From: an uncultured Dehalococcoidia bacterium
GTDB taxonomy: Bacteria > Chloroflexota > Dehalococcoidia > Lucifugimonadales > CATOSD01
Length of the DNA: 64,000 nucleotides
Direction of reading: 5' to 3'
Assembly: GCA_951812395.1 (NCBI GenBank)
Contig: CATOSD010000002.1
Span: forward strand, 982,442-1,046,441
Shown here one piece after another: positions 55,957 through 64,000 of the stretch. Numbering within the stretch: position 1 is the first letter of the stretch; every line of letters begins with the position of its first letter. A model generated the notes under the pieces. The model made no database searches. It worked only from the letters and a program-made list of their open reading frames with translations, and was not told where the DNA came from. The position numbers were made by a program, and so were the translations under genes.

Positions 55957-57612
55957 ATGCCCAGCCAATCCAAGCACGAGTGGATGGACAACACCCTCGG
56001 GCCTCTTGTGAAGCGATTCGGCGAACGCCAGCCGAGTTTCGAGACATCGTCAGGCGTCGAGGTCGAGCCGTTGTACACGCCTGAGGACGTCAACGGCGGC
56101 GGCTACGACGACAGCCTGGGCTACCCGGGCGAGTACCCATTCACCCGCGGCGTGCAACCCAACATGTACCGCGGCCGCCTCTGGACGATGCGGCAGTACG
56201 CGGGCCTGGCTTCCCCGGAGGAGTCGAACCGCCGCTACCGCTACCTGCTCGAACAGGGCCAGACCGGGCTCAGCGTCGCGTTCGACCTGCCCACGCAGAT
56301 AGGGTACGACTCGGACCACCCGATGGCCGCGGGCGAAGTGGGTCGCACCGGCGTGCCCATCTCCAGCCTGGCGGACATGGAGGTGCTGTTCGACGGCATA
56401 CCGCTGGACAAGGTCAGCACCTCTATGACCATCAACTCCACCGCATCCATCCTGCTGGCGCTTTACGTCGCCGTGGCCAGAAGGCAGGGCGTGTCCACCG
56501 ACAAGCTCAACGGGACGGTCCAGAACGACATCCTCAAAGAGTACATCGCGCGCGGCACCTACATCTACCCTCCCCGCCCGTCGATGCGGCTTGTGACGGA
56601 CGTGTTCCAGTACTGCTCGGACGCCACTCCGCGCTGGAACACCATCAGCATCAGCGGATATCACATGAGCGAGGCCGGGGCGACGGCGGCGCAGGAGCTG
56701 GCGTTCACTTTCTCCAACGCCATAGCGTACGTGGAGGCAGCGCTGGATTCCGGAATGGACGTGGACTCGTTTGCGGGTCAGCTCTCGTTCTTCTTCGTTG
56801 CGCAGAGCAACCTGTTCGAGGAGGCCGCCAAGTTCAGGGCCGCGAGGCGCATGTGGGCAAAGATAACCCGAGAGCGGTTTGGCGCGAAGGACCCGCGCTC
56901 CTGGCGGCTGCGCTTTCATACGCAGACCGCCGGCGTGACGCTGACGGCTCAGCAGCCGGACAACAACGTCATCCGCTCCACCGTGCAGGCGCTGGCGGCC
57001 ATACTTGGGGGCACACAATCTCTGCACGTGAACTCACGCGACGAGGCGCTCGCGCTTCCCACCGAGGAGGCAGTCCGCCTGTCACTACGGACGCAGCAGA
57101 TTCTGGCGCACGAGAGCGGCGTGACGGACACCGTGGACCCGCTGGCAGGCTCCTACTACGTGGAGAGCCTGACCGATCAACTGGAGGAGAGGGCGTTCGA
57201 CTACATCGAGCGAATCGACGAGATGGGCGGCGCGCTCGCGGCGCTCGACCAGGGCTACCAGATTCGCGAGATCCACGAGAGCGCATTCAGGCGGCAGCAG
57301 GAAGTCGAGGACCGCCGGCGTGTCGTCGTTGGGGTGAACGAGTACCAGTTGGAGACGCCTCCCATCGAGAAGCTGCAGACCATCGACGAGGACGAGACCG
57401 GCAGGCAGTTGGCTCGCGTCGCACGTGTACGCAGCGAGCGTGACGGCCCCGCAGCTACGGCGTCACTCAGTCGGCTGCGGGAAGCCGCGCTTGGCCGCGA
57501 CAACACCGTGCCGGCGATCCTGGAGTGTGTGGAGGCCTACACAACCGTGGGCGAGATATCCGGCGTGTTCCGGGAGGTGTTCGGCGAGCAACAGGAGATT
57601 TCGCCGTTCTAG
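55957..57612 (+). CDS. Methylmalonyl-CoA mutase, large (alpha) subunit, B12 domain on a separate gene
   Basis: 551 residues from the ATG at 55957, with AGGAGAA upstream. The TIM-barrel motifs of the acyl-CoA mutase family are present: [72 protein letters not shown] and [13 protein letters not shown]. The PSMR and GYHM residues favour methylmalonyl-CoA over isobutyryl-type mutases, although the substrate is inferred. It lacks the C-terminal cobalamin domain, supplied by 59453-59869. Converts (R)-methylmalonyl-CoA to succinyl-CoA, so propionate enters the TCA cycle. The partner chaperone (MeaB) is absent from the window. Confidence 0.92.
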   Translation: MPSQSKHEWMDNTLGPLVKRFGERQPSFETSSGVEVEPLYTPEDVNGGGYDDSLGYPGEYPFTRGVQPNMYRGRLWTMRQYAGLASPEESNRRYRYLLEQGQTGLSVAFDLPTQIGYDSDHPMAAGEVGRTGVPISSLADMEVLFDGIPLDKVSTSMTINSTASILLALYVAVARRQGVSTDKLNGTVQNDILKEYIARGTYIYPPRPSMRLVTDVFQYCSDATPRWNTISISGYHMSEAGATAAQELAFTFSNAIAYVEAALDSGMDVDSFAGQLSFFFVAQSNLFEEAAKFRAARRMWAKITRERFGAKDPRSWRLRFHTQTAGVTLTAQQPDNNVIRSTVQALAAILGGTQSLHVNSRDEALALPTEEAVRLSLRTQQILAHESGVTDTVDPLAGSYYVESLTDQLEERAFDYIERIDEMGGALAALDQGYQIREIHESAFRRQQEVEDRRRVVVGVNEYQLETPPIEKLQTIDEDETGRQLARVARVRSERDGPAATASLSRLREAALGRDNTVPAILECVEAYTTVGEISGVFREVFGEQQEISPF

Positions 57613-57621
57613 GTGAGGCGC

Positions 57622-57807
57622 ATGGCAACGGTCGAAACTCATACCGAGACGAGCGAGTTTCTGATGCGGCAGGCAGAAGAGGAGTTGCGGAACGGCGACC
57701 GCTCCAGTTCCGCTGTTAGCCAACATGCGGGCCTCACTCCATACTCTGATCGGCTCGAAGCGCCTGGTCGATTTCCGCCCTCAAACGAGAAGACTATCGA
57801 GGATTGA
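57622..57807 (+). CDS. Small ORF, possible truncated HEPN/PaREP1-like protein
   Basis: 61 residues: MATVETHTETSEFLMRQAEE followed by ELRNGDRSSS and a tail ending NEKTIED. The first 30 residues look like the start of short HEPN/PaREP1-type helical proteins (a helix with AEEELRNGD), whereas the rest is unrelated and low in helix signal. It lies in the 200-base gap between mutase and acyl-CoA dehydrogenase. No strong ribosome site. Possible remnant or artefact; low confidence. Confidence 0.3.
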   Translation: MATVETHTETSEFLMRQAEEELRNGDRSSSAVSQHAGLTPYSDRLEAPGRFPPSNEKTIED

Positions 57808-57811
57808 GAAA

Positions 57812-58960
57812 ATGACAGAATTCATTCTTTCCGAAGAAGAGCTTTTGCTCAAGAACACGGTCCGCGAACTCGCGGACCAGGAGTTGTCCCCACGCGCGGC
57901 AGGCTACGACGAGACGGGCGAGTTCCCGTGGGAAAACGTCCGCCAGATAGGCGACCTGGGGCTGTTCGGGCTGACCATCGATGAGGAGTACGGCGGCAGC
58001 GGCGGCACGAGCCGCCAACTCGCGATTGTGGTTGAGGAGATCGCGCGCGGATGCGCCGCGACCAGTGTCATCTACGTGGCGCATCTTTCGCTATGCTCCC
58101 AGTTCATCAACATGTTCGGCACCGAGGGCCAAAAGAACCAGTTCCTGCCGCCGCTCGCCAGTGGCCAGGAGTTGGGCGCGTTCGCGCTCACCGAGCCGGG
58201 ATCCGGAAGCGACTCGGGCGCGATGCGGACCACAGCCACGCGGTCGAACGGCCAGTACCTGCTGAGCGGCAGCAAGCTGTACATCACTAACGGCACGGAG
58301 GCGAGCACGTTCGTGGTGCTCGCCAGCCACGACCTGAGCCTGCGGACCAGGGGCGTCGACGCCTTCATTGTGGAGCGCGACCTGCCCGGCTTCGAGGTGA
58401 ACCCGCAGCACGGCAAGATGGGTATGCGCGCCTCCACGACCAGCGAGCTGGTTTTCGACGGCTGCCCTGTGCCGGCCGAGAACCGGCTCGGCGACGAGGG
58501 CGACGGATTCAGAGAGACGATGCAGGTGCTGAACGCCAGTCGCATCGGCATCGCGGCCCAGGCCGTCGGCATCGCGCAGGCGGCCTACGAGTCCGCGGTG
58601 TCGTACGCCAAGCAGCGAGAAGCGTTCGGACAGCCAATCGTCGAGTTCCAGGGCACGCAGTGGAAGATTGCCGACATGGCCACCCGCATCGACGCGGCTC
58701 GCCTGCTGGTGCACCGTGCGGCCTCCCTGCTGGACGCGGGCCGGCCGTTCGTAACCGAGGCCTCTATGGCAAAGCTGTTCGCGTCGCGGGTGGCGGTTGA
58801 GACGGCGGACCAGGCGGTGCAGATTCACGGCGGCGCGGGCTACTTCGCGCCAACCCCAGCCGAACGCTACTTCCGTGACGCCAAGGTCACCGAGATATAC
58901 GAGGGCTCGTCTGAGGTGCAGAGGCTCATCATCGCGAGGAACCTGCTCCAGACAAGGTAG
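57812..58960 (+). CDS. Acyl-CoA dehydrogenase
   Basis: 382 residues from the ATG at 57812. FAD-dependent acyl-CoA dehydrogenase signature: LGAFALTEPGSGSDSGAMRT, LSGSKLYITNGTEASTFVV, RASTTSELVFDGCPVP, AVGIAQAAYESAVSYAKQREAFGQPI, AVQIHGGAGYFAPTPAERYFRDAKVTEIYEGSSEVQRL, the last carrying the usual catalytic Glu. It introduces the alpha,beta double bond in acyl-CoA. Placed between mutase and epimerase genes, probably a branched- or short-chain acyl-CoA such as butyryl- or isobutyryl-CoA that feeds propionyl/methylmalonyl metabolism. Confidence 0.92.
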   Translation: MTEFILSEEELLLKNTVRELADQELSPRAAGYDETGEFPWENVRQIGDLGLFGLTIDEEYGGSGGTSRQLAIVVEEIARGCAATSVIYVAHLSLCSQFINMFGTEGQKNQFLPPLASGQELGAFALTEPGSGSDSGAMRTTATRSNGQYLLSGSKLYITNGTEASTFVVLASHDLSLRTRGVDAFIVERDLPGFEVNPQHGKMGMRASTTSELVFDGCPVPAENRLGDEGDGFRETMQVLNASRIGIAAQAVGIAQAAYESAVSYAKQREAFGQPIVEFQGTQWKIADMATRIDAARLLVHRAASLLDAGRPFVTEASMAKLFASRVAVETADQAVQIHGGAGYFAPTPAERYFRDAKVTEIYEGSSEVQRLIIARNLLQTR

Positions 58961-58970
58961 CCAACACTCA

Positions 58971-59010
58971 AGTGTCCCTACCCCCTCGATGGGGGAAGGT
59001 TAGGATAGTG
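58971..59010. repeat. Dispersed palindromic repeat, copy 8
   Basis: GTGTCCCTACCCCCTCGATG then GGGGAAGGTTAGGATAGTG, between the dehydrogenase and epimerase genes; close copy of the family. Confidence 0.75.
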
Positions 59011-59015
59011 ATTCG

Positions 59016-59447
59016 ATGAGCGAAACTCCGGCCTGTACCGCCAGGCACTTGAACCACGTGTGCATTGCGGTCAGCGACATCGACGACACTCTGGGGTTCT
59101 ACCGGCGCACGTTCGGGGTGGGCGCTTCCGAGGTGGTGGAGCTGGAGGACCAGGGCGTAAGGGCCGCGCTCGTGCGCGTGGGCGGAAGCCAGCTGGAGTT
59201 CATTCAGCCCACCGATCCTGGCGGCGGCGTGGCCCGCTTCATAGAACGGCGCGGCGAGGGCGTGCACCACGTCGCGTTCGAGGTCGAGGACCTGCAGGAG
59301 CAACTCGATCGGCTGGCCTCCGATGGAGTGCAGCTTATCGACACGGAGCCTCGCGAGGGATTGTCGGGCTCGATTGCCTTCATTCACCCGCGAGCCACGC
59401 GAGGCGTGCTCATCGAGCTTGTCGAGCAGGACGGCGCCAGGAGGTAG
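59016..59447 (+). CDS. mce: Methylmalonyl-CoA epimerase
   Basis: 143 residues of the vicinal-oxygen-chelate fold: [62 protein letters not shown] and [17 protein letters not shown] with the metal ligands His, Gln/Glu, His, Glu at the usual places. It interconverts (S)- and (R)-methylmalonyl-CoA, feeding the mutase. It directly precedes the cobalamin-binding subunit and follows the dehydrogenase, completing the propionate module. Confidence 0.93.
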   Translation: MSETPACTARHLNHVCIAVSDIDDTLGFYRRTFGVGASEVVELEDQGVRAALVRVGGSQLEFIQPTDPGGGVARFIERRGEGVHHVAFEVEDLQEQLDRLASDGVQLIDTEPREGLSGSIAFIHPRATRGVLIELVEQDGARR

Positions 59448-59452
59448 ACGCT

Positions 59453-59869
59453 TTGACGACCGGTGCTATCAGGGTGCTAGTGGCCAAGCCTGGGTTGGAC
59501 GGACACGACCGGGGGGCGAAGATCATCGCGCGGGCGTTGAGAGACGACGGCATGGAGGTAATCTATACCGGAATTCGGCAGACGCCTGAAATGATTGTCG
59601 AGGCCGCTCTGCAAGAGGACGTGAACGTAATCGGGCTGAGTATTCTGTCCGGTGCGCACATGCAGCTCTTCCCCAAGATAGTCGAGGGGCTGAGCGAAAA
59701 CGGCATGGACGACGTGCTGCTCGTCGCCGGGGGCATCATCCCGCAGGACGACCGCGATGCCTTGGAGGAGATGGGTATAAGGGGCGTGTTCGGGCCGGGC
59801 ACGACCACCGGCGAGATTATCGCCTTCATCAGGGAGGAGCTTGGTGAGGAAGCCGCCTCCGAGCAGTGA
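59453..59869 (+). CDS. Methylmalonyl-CoA mutase, B12-binding small subunit
   Basis: 138 residues from a TTG at 59453, with AGGAGG eight bases upstream. Rossmann-like cobalamin fold with [19 protein letters not shown], where DGHDRG has the cobalt-ligand His, then [19 protein letters not shown] and [13 protein letters not shown]. It supplies adenosylcobalamin to the large subunit at 55957-57612. Split alpha/B12 mutases are known from archaea and several bacteria. Only five bases separate it from mce, so coupled translation is likely. Confidence 0.93.
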   Translation: MTTGAIRVLVAKPGLDGHDRGAKIIARALRDDGMEVIYTGIRQTPEMIVEAALQEDVNVIGLSILSGAHMQLFPKIVEGLSENGMDDVLLVAGGIIPQDDRDALEEMGIRGVFGPGTTTGEIIAFIREELGEEAASEQ

Positions 59870-59889
59870 GGCCGCAAACGAGCCGGCCT

Positions 59890-60801
59890 CTAGTTTACGG
59901 GCGGCGGTTGTATATCCACCGGGGCGTCGTAGTTTCCGATTACCGCACTGACAGACACAGTGAGGTCGCCACTCAGCAGCCCGCCCGACCCGCCACCGGC
60001 CGCGTCGGAGGAGACGTCGGTAGCGGCCGCCGCAATCCGCTTTAGCTTGAGCTCTTCGGAGTCTACCCATAGGTCCAGGGTGATTGGTTCGTCTGCCCCA
60101 AGCTGCAGTCCATCGCCGCTCAATCGGAGACGATACGCCTCTGCGCCGTCAAGGTCCTCTATGCCCACCAACACCGGGTCGGAGGTGAGCGACGTCAGAG
60201 TTCCCGGCATGGCGAACATGGCTATGGGCTGTGGAAAGGCATCCAACGCGGTGGAGTTAGCCTCCCATTCCCCAGACACTGGGTTCTTCGCGTAGTAGTC
60301 CTCGCCAATGAGCACGATTTCGGTCTCGACAGAGAAGAAACCAAGTGACATAGTCATCTCGCCGCGCAGGCGGTCGGGCTGCTGGAAGTCGCCCTCGAAC
60401 GTGAATGGCAATTCCAGCGACGTCCCCTCCTCCTCAACCTTGATCACGGCTTCCACCAGGAAGTGGTATGACTCGGCCTCTGCCAGTGCGTCAAGGGCGG
60501 CCGCGACGATTTCGGCAGCGGCGGTGTCCTGGCCTGAAGTCGGCGCAGGCGTGGGGTCTCCCGAAGTGGCGGGGGCCGGTGTAGCAGTGGGAGCCGGTGT
60601 GGCAGTGGGCGCTGGCGATGGTGTGGGTACCGGAGTCGCGGTTGGCGCAGGCGTCGGAGTGGGCGGCGGTGTCGCGGTGGGCACATGCGTCGCGGTGAGC
60701 GAAGGCGTAGGCGTCGGGTCGTCCACGGCGGAATCGCCGCACGCTGCCACTGTCGCGAGCGCCAGCAGGATCGCCGCTAATGTCAAAGCCAGTCTGGTCA
60801 T
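59890..60801 (-). CDS. LppX-like lipoprotein with a Pro/Thr-rich linker
   Basis: 303 residues from the ATG at 60799-60801; frame upstream to 60876 is not used. Signal RLALTLAAILLALATVAAC gives a lipobox with Cys at about 21, then ~60 residues of TPTPxP units, then a lipid-carrier-like sheet domain (HFLVEAVIKVEEEGTSLELPFT, GEDYYAKNPVSGEWEANST). The lower half matches the lipoprotein at 41458 but without the extra PPC domain. It faces the mutase module convergently. Exported and membrane-anchored; substrate unknown. Confidence 0.8.
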   Translation of the reverse strand: MTRLALTLAAILLALATVAACGDSAVDDPTPTPSLTATHVPTATPPPTPTPAPTATPVPTPSPAPTATPAPTATPAPATSGDPTPAPTSGQDTAAAEIVAAALDALAEAESYHFLVEAVIKVEEEGTSLELPFTFEGDFQQPDRLRGEMTMSLGFFSVETEIVLIGEDYYAKNPVSGEWEANSTALDAFPQPIAMFAMPGTLTSLTSDPVLVGIEDLDGAEAYRLRLSGDGLQLGADEPITLDLWVDSEELKLKRIAAAATDVSSDAAGGGSGGLLSGDLTVSVSAVIGNYDAPVDIQPPPVN

Positions 60802-60927
60802 GTTCGTCTCCCCGGTGGCCCCGAGGCCCGTCCCTCGCGGAACGCGGCCTCGGGTACTATCCATGGTAGCACACACGATGAAGAATATAGGCTGCCGGGC
60901 CGCGATACGTGGCGGGGTTGGCGCGTC

Positions 60928-61590
60928 ATGATCGAGGCCCTGGTGCTAGATTTCGACGGCACCATCCTGGAGACGGAGACGCCCGATTACCGGAGCTGGC
61001 AAGATACCTTCGAGTCCTTTGGCGTTCATTTGGACCCTGCGCTTTGGGCTTCCTACGTTGGCGGCGGATCGGGAAGCTTCGACGTGCTGTCGCACCTGGC
61101 CGAGCTGTCCGAGAGGGCTTTCGACCGCGATGACGTGCGCTCTCGCCGCAGGCGGCGCTACCTGGAGATGGTTGAGGCGGAGCCGCTGCGTCCGGGCGTG
61201 CTGGCGGTCATCGAGTCCGCGGAGAGGTTGGGGCTGAAGTTGGGGGTCGCGTCCAGCGCCACACGGAAGTGGGTGGTGGAGCATCTGAAGCGGCGCGGGC
61301 TGATGGGCAGGTTCGGTGCGGTCTGGTGTGGGAACGACGTGAGCGCTGTGAAGCCCGACCCGGAGGTCTACCTGGCCGTCACGGAGGAACTGGGCGTCGA
61401 GCCGCGCAGCGCTCTCGCCATAGAGGACTCGGCGAGGGGCGTGGCGTCGGCCAAGAGCGCGGGGCTGTACTGCGTGGCGGCGCCGAACCCCATCACAGCC
61501 GGGATGGACCTGAGCCGAGCGGACGCGGTCTATCCGTCGCTGGACGGCGTGTCGCTGGAGGCGATAATCGCCTCGCTTGACCCTCTGTGA
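60928..61590 (+). CDS. HAD-family hydrolase (phosphatase/phosphoglucomutase type)
   Basis: 220 residues. HAD motifs: I LVLDFDGTILETE (Asp nucleophile), II VASSAT, III VKPDPEVY (Lys) and IV AIEDSARGVASAKSAG. The helical cap between motif I and II is of the beta-phosphoglucomutase/phosphoglycolate-phosphatase type (~20-85). Likely dephosphorylates a small sugar phosphate; substrate unknown. It is read divergently from the lipoprotein and precedes the mandelate-racemase-like gene by 69 bases. Confidence 0.9.
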   Translation: MIEALVLDFDGTILETETPDYRSWQDTFESFGVHLDPALWASYVGGGSGSFDVLSHLAELSERAFDRDDVRSRRRRRYLEMVEAEPLRPGVLAVIESAERLGLKLGVASSATRKWVVEHLKRRGLMGRFGAVWCGNDVSAVKPDPEVYLAVTEELGVEPRSALAIEDSARGVASAKSAGLYCVAAPNPITAGMDLSRADAVYPSLDGVSLEAIIASLDPL

Positions 61591-61659
61591 GCCGGTACGC
61601 TAGACTCGGTTAGCTCCAGCAAAAGGCCGCTGCCCCGCGGACTATAGGAGACTCGCCGC

Positions 61660-62772
61660 ATGCGCATCACCGACGTTGCCGTCACATCGCTTTTTTATCC
61701 CCATACAACGCCGTTTCAGGACGCCACAATGCCGCCGCCAAGCCCAGACTCCGGAGGTCGGGGCCAACTCTTCGTGCACATCTACACCGACGAGGGCATC
61801 GAAGGGCTGGGTATCGGCCAGTCGTCGCCGGGTGTGAGGCAGGTCGTCGAGACGGCGCTGCGGGACGTGCTCATCGGACGTGACCCGCTCGAAGTTGAGC
61901 GGCTGTGGCACGACATGTTCTGGCGCGTGCGAGGGTACGGGCGCAAGGGTGTGGCGTTCTGCGCGCTGTCCGCCGTGGACATCGGTCTGTGGGACCTGAA
62001 GGCCAAGAGCGTGGGGCTGCCCCTCTACCGGCTTCTGGGGCCGTTTACCGATAATGTACCGATTTACGGCAGCGGCGGTTGGACCAACTTCAGCGAGCAA
62101 GAACTGGTGGCCGAAATGGCCGGTTATGTCGAGCATGGCATTCCGCGCGTGAAGATGAAGGTCGGCAAGGATTTCGGCAATGCCGAGCGCGAGGACCTCC
62201 AGAGGCTGGCCGCGGTGAGGCACGCGCTTGGGGACGACGTTGCCATATACGTTGACGCCAACAACGGGTACTACGCGAAGCAGGCCATCTACATGGCGCG
62301 CGAGTTCGAGCAGTTCCAGGTGGGCTGGTTCGAGGAGCCGGTGCTGGCCGACGACATCCGGGGCCTTGCGCGGGTGCGGGACGCGAGCGCGATTCCGATT
62401 GCCACTGGAGAGCACGAGTACACCAAGTACGGCTTCGGTGAGCTGATAGCCGCCGGCGGCGCCGACATCGTGCAGCCGGACGTGGGCCGCGTCGGCGGCG
62501 TAACCGAGTGGATGAAGGTCGCTCACCTGGCCCACTCATTCAACCTGCCGGTGGCTCCCCACGCGGTGCAGCTCGTGCACCTTCACCTGGCCTGCGCGAC
62601 GCCCAACCTGAAGGTCGTGGAGTACATGAACACCGGGCTCGAGGGCGACCGCGTGTGGTACACCGAGTTTCCGCAACAGCGGGGCGGCATGTGGTCGCCT
62701 TTCCCGGACAAGCCAGGGCTTGGGCTGGAGCTGGACCCGTACGCTGTGGAGCGGTGGAGCGTGCCTGGGTAG
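61660..62772 (+). CDS. Mandelate racemase/muconate-lactonizing-type enolase superfamily enzyme
   Basis: 370 residues. Two-domain enolase superfamily: N-terminal capping domain, then barrel motifs RVKMKVGKD (the KxK base), YVDANNGYY, GWFEEPVLADD and ATGEHEY, the Mg ligands Asp, Glu and Glu, and DIVQPDVGRVGGVTEWMKVAHLAHSF. It probably abstracts a proton alpha to a carboxylate (sugar acid dehydratase or racemase). Start ATG at 61660 preceded by GGAG. Followed by two palindromic repeats. Substrate unknown. Confidence 0.9.
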   Translation: MRITDVAVTSLFYPHTTPFQDATMPPPSPDSGGRGQLFVHIYTDEGIEGLGIGQSSPGVRQVVETALRDVLIGRDPLEVERLWHDMFWRVRGYGRKGVAFCALSAVDIGLWDLKAKSVGLPLYRLLGPFTDNVPIYGSGGWTNFSEQELVAEMAGYVEHGIPRVKMKVGKDFGNAEREDLQRLAAVRHALGDDVAIYVDANNGYYAKQAIYMAREFEQFQVGWFEEPVLADDIRGLARVRDASAIPIATGEHEYTKYGFGELIAAGGADIVQPDVGRVGGVTEWMKVAHLAHSFNLPVAPHAVQLVHLHLACATPNLKVVEYMNTGLEGDRVWYTEFPQQRGGMWSPFPDKPGLGLELDPYAVERWSVPG

Positions 62773-62786
62773 GCTCCGCTGACTCG

Positions 62787-62830
62787 ACACCCCCATCCTA
62801 GCCTTCCACCCCGCGAGGGGGAAGGGGTTG
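62787..62830. repeat. Dispersed palindromic repeat, copy 9 (inverted)
   Basis: ACACCCCCATCCTAGCCTTC then CACCCCGCGAGGGGGAAGGG: the family on the other strand. Confidence 0.75.
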
Positions 62831-62876
62831 TTGGGCCGCAGGGCGTCCCTGCAAGGTGGGGTATAAACGCACGCTA

Positions 62877-62920
62877 ACACCCCCATCCTAACCTTCCCCC
62901 ATCGACGGGGGAAGGGACTG
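62877..62920. repeat. Dispersed palindromic repeat, copy 10 (inverted)
   Basis: ACACCCCCATCCTAACCTTC then CCCCATCGACGGGGGAAGGG, ending eight bases before the stop of the gamma-glutamyltransferase; 90 bases from copy 9 with the same orientation. Confidence 0.75.
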
Positions 62921-62927
62921 GGCCTTT

Positions 62928-64000
62928 CTACCAGCCTATGGCGTAACAGGCCCTGCGGGGGTCGCCGCCGGTGCTGAGGACGCCTGTGGCCGGGTCCCGG
63001 CGTGCGACGGTGGCGCCCATGCCGCAGACCGCGCTGGGGTTGGGCTTGTGACCCATTGCCGCGAGCTCGGCAATCGTCTCCTCCGAAATGCCGGGCTCCA
63101 GCGAAATCTGGCCGGGATAGTGGGTGTGCGGGTAGAAGGAGTTGACGGCGCTGTCGGTCGCGAATCGCGGCGCCTCGATGGCCTGCTGCGGATTCATGCC
63201 GAACACCAGCGTGTTCAGGATAAGTTGAGCGTTGGCCTGGGCCTGGTGGTCTCCGCCCGGGCATCCGACCGTCATCAAGGGCTGCCCGTCCTTCGCCACG
63301 ATGTAGTTGACCAGCGTAGTGCGCGGCCGCTTGTTGGGCTGAAGCTCGTTGGGGTGGCCTCGCCGGAAGTTCAGCATCTCCATCCTGGTACTGAGGGCGC
63401 AGCCGATTTCTGGGAAGTACACAGACTTGGCGAAGCCTCCGCCGCTCGGCGTTGCGCAGACCATGTTGCCGTCGCGGTCCAGCGCGGCGACGTGGGTGGT
63501 ACCGCTGTCGTCGCCCGCCCCGTCTCCCGGCACGCCGGCCGGAGCGGGTGCTTGTGCCTGGGGCCTCGACGCTGTGGAAAAGCGCCACGGGTCGCCCGCG
63601 GGCGGCAGGTCCGGCGTCGCCCTCGACGCGTCGATGAGCGCCGCGCGCTCGGCGGCATACTGCTTGGACAGCAGACCGTCCACCGGGATGGTGGAGTAGT
63701 TGGGATCGCCGTAGTGGGCCTCCCTGTCCGCGAGAGCGAGTTTGAGCGCCTCGGTGACGGTGTGGACGTAGGCCGCGGAGTTGTGGCCCATGGATCGGAG
63801 GTCGAAACGCTCGAGAATGTTGAGGGTCTGGTGGAGCACGGCGCCTTGGGTCCAGGTCGACTGGCCGTAGACTTCGTAGCCGTGGAAACTGGTGGAAACG
63901 GGCTTCTCATACTCGGCCTCGAATCCGGCGAGGTCTTCCAGGCTGAGGATGCCGCCCGCGCCCCGGGCACAGTCGACGATGGTGCGGGCAATGTCGCCGC
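62928..64000 (-). CDS. Gamma-glutamyltransferase, C-terminal two thirds (runs off window)
   Basis: Minus strand, open to the window end (357 residues visible). IVDCARGAGGILSLEDLAGF, YGQSTWTQGAVLHQTLNILE, SAAYVHTVTEALKLALADRE and DSGTTHVAALDRDGNMV are diagnostic; the first Thr of TTHVA (63498-63500) is the nucleophile at which the proenzyme cleaves itself. RPRTTLVNYIVAKDGQP and MTVGCPGGDHQAQANAQLILN follow. Releases or transfers the gamma-glutamyl group of glutathione and relatives, usually outside the cytoplasmic membrane. The signal peptide would lie beyond the window. Confidence 0.92.
   Translation of the reverse strand, partial: GDIARTIVDCARGAGGILSLEDLAGFEAEYEKPVSTSFHGYEVYGQSTWTQGAVLHQTLNILERFDLRSMGHNSAAYVHTVTEALKLALADREAHYGDPNYSTIPVDGLLSKQYAAERAALIDASRATPDLPPAGDPWRFSTASRPQAQAPAPAGVPGDGAGDDSGTTHVAALDRDGNMVCATPSGGGFAKSVYFPEIGCALSTRMEMLNFRRGHPNELQPNKRPRTTLVNYIVAKDGQPLMTVGCPGGDHQAQANAQLILNTLVFGMNPQQAIEAPRFATDSAVNSFYPHTHYPGQISLEPGISEETIAELAAMGHKPNPSAVCGMGATVARRDPATGVLSTGGDPRRACYAIGW

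Overview
The window looks like a chromosomal segment of a high-GC, aerobic, heterotrophic Chloroflexota bacterium of the SAR202/Dehalococcoidia type. That is an inference from content: many short-chain dehydrogenases (SDRs), CaiB-type and family I CoA-transferases, F420-type and mandelate-racemase-type enzymes, hydantoinase/oxoprolinase pairs, a UPF0182 membrane protein, a split B12-dependent acyl-CoA mutase and Pro/Thr-linker lipoproteins. No rRNA or tRNA gene and no CRISPR array was seen.

Region 1-9 kb is an accessory, decaying zone. It holds the edge of a peptide-ABC ATPase gene (with an altered Walker A), two peptide-ABC permease genes broken by indels, a probable M24 peptidase remnant, a luciferase-like F420 oxidoreductase remnant joined to the back half of a peptide-binding protein, an intact 899-residue double CaiB CoA-transferase, and relics of two unrelated insertion sequences (ISNCY-like and IS5-like). 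From 9 kb to the end every substantial reading frame is intact, so the broken frames are probably real decay and not general sequence error.

Region 9-35 kb: a TFIIB-type zinc-ribbon protein, a two-subunit CoA-transferase, an S9 peptidase, an ABC-F ATPase, a MocA-XdhC pair for molybdenum enzyme maturation, gatC-gatA with an alpha/beta hydrolase, three tandem SDR paralogues in which the catalytic Lys is Asn, an orphan GHKL ATPase, a CapA-type protein, an MFS transporter, an SDR, enolase, an amidohydrolase, a FIST sensor protein, two further SDRs and an RNA 2',3'-cyclic phosphodiesterase.

Region 35-44 kb: argJ-argB-UPF0182-argD form one tight operon, followed by a lipoprotein with a pre-peptidase C-terminal (PPC) domain and plsY. 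Two diverged copies of a dispersed non-coding element lie at about 34.87-35.19 kb and 43.50-44.01 kb. The second copy is interrupted by about 165 bp carrying a strong promoter and nested inverted repeats, a candidate small RNA gene.

Region 44-64 kb: hyuA-hyuB, a heterodimeric ABC exporter with one degenerate ATP site, a retropepsin-like protease, ruvB divergent from a GNAT-methyltransferase-methyltransferase operon, then an acyl-CoA mutase large subunit, acyl-CoA dehydrogenase, methylmalonyl-CoA epimerase and B12-binding subunit (a propionate/methylmalonate module), a second lipoprotein, a HAD phosphatase, an enolase-superfamily enzyme and a gamma-glutamyltransferase cut by the window end. 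A family of about ten C/G-rich palindromic intergenic repeats is scattered from 10 kb to 63 kb.
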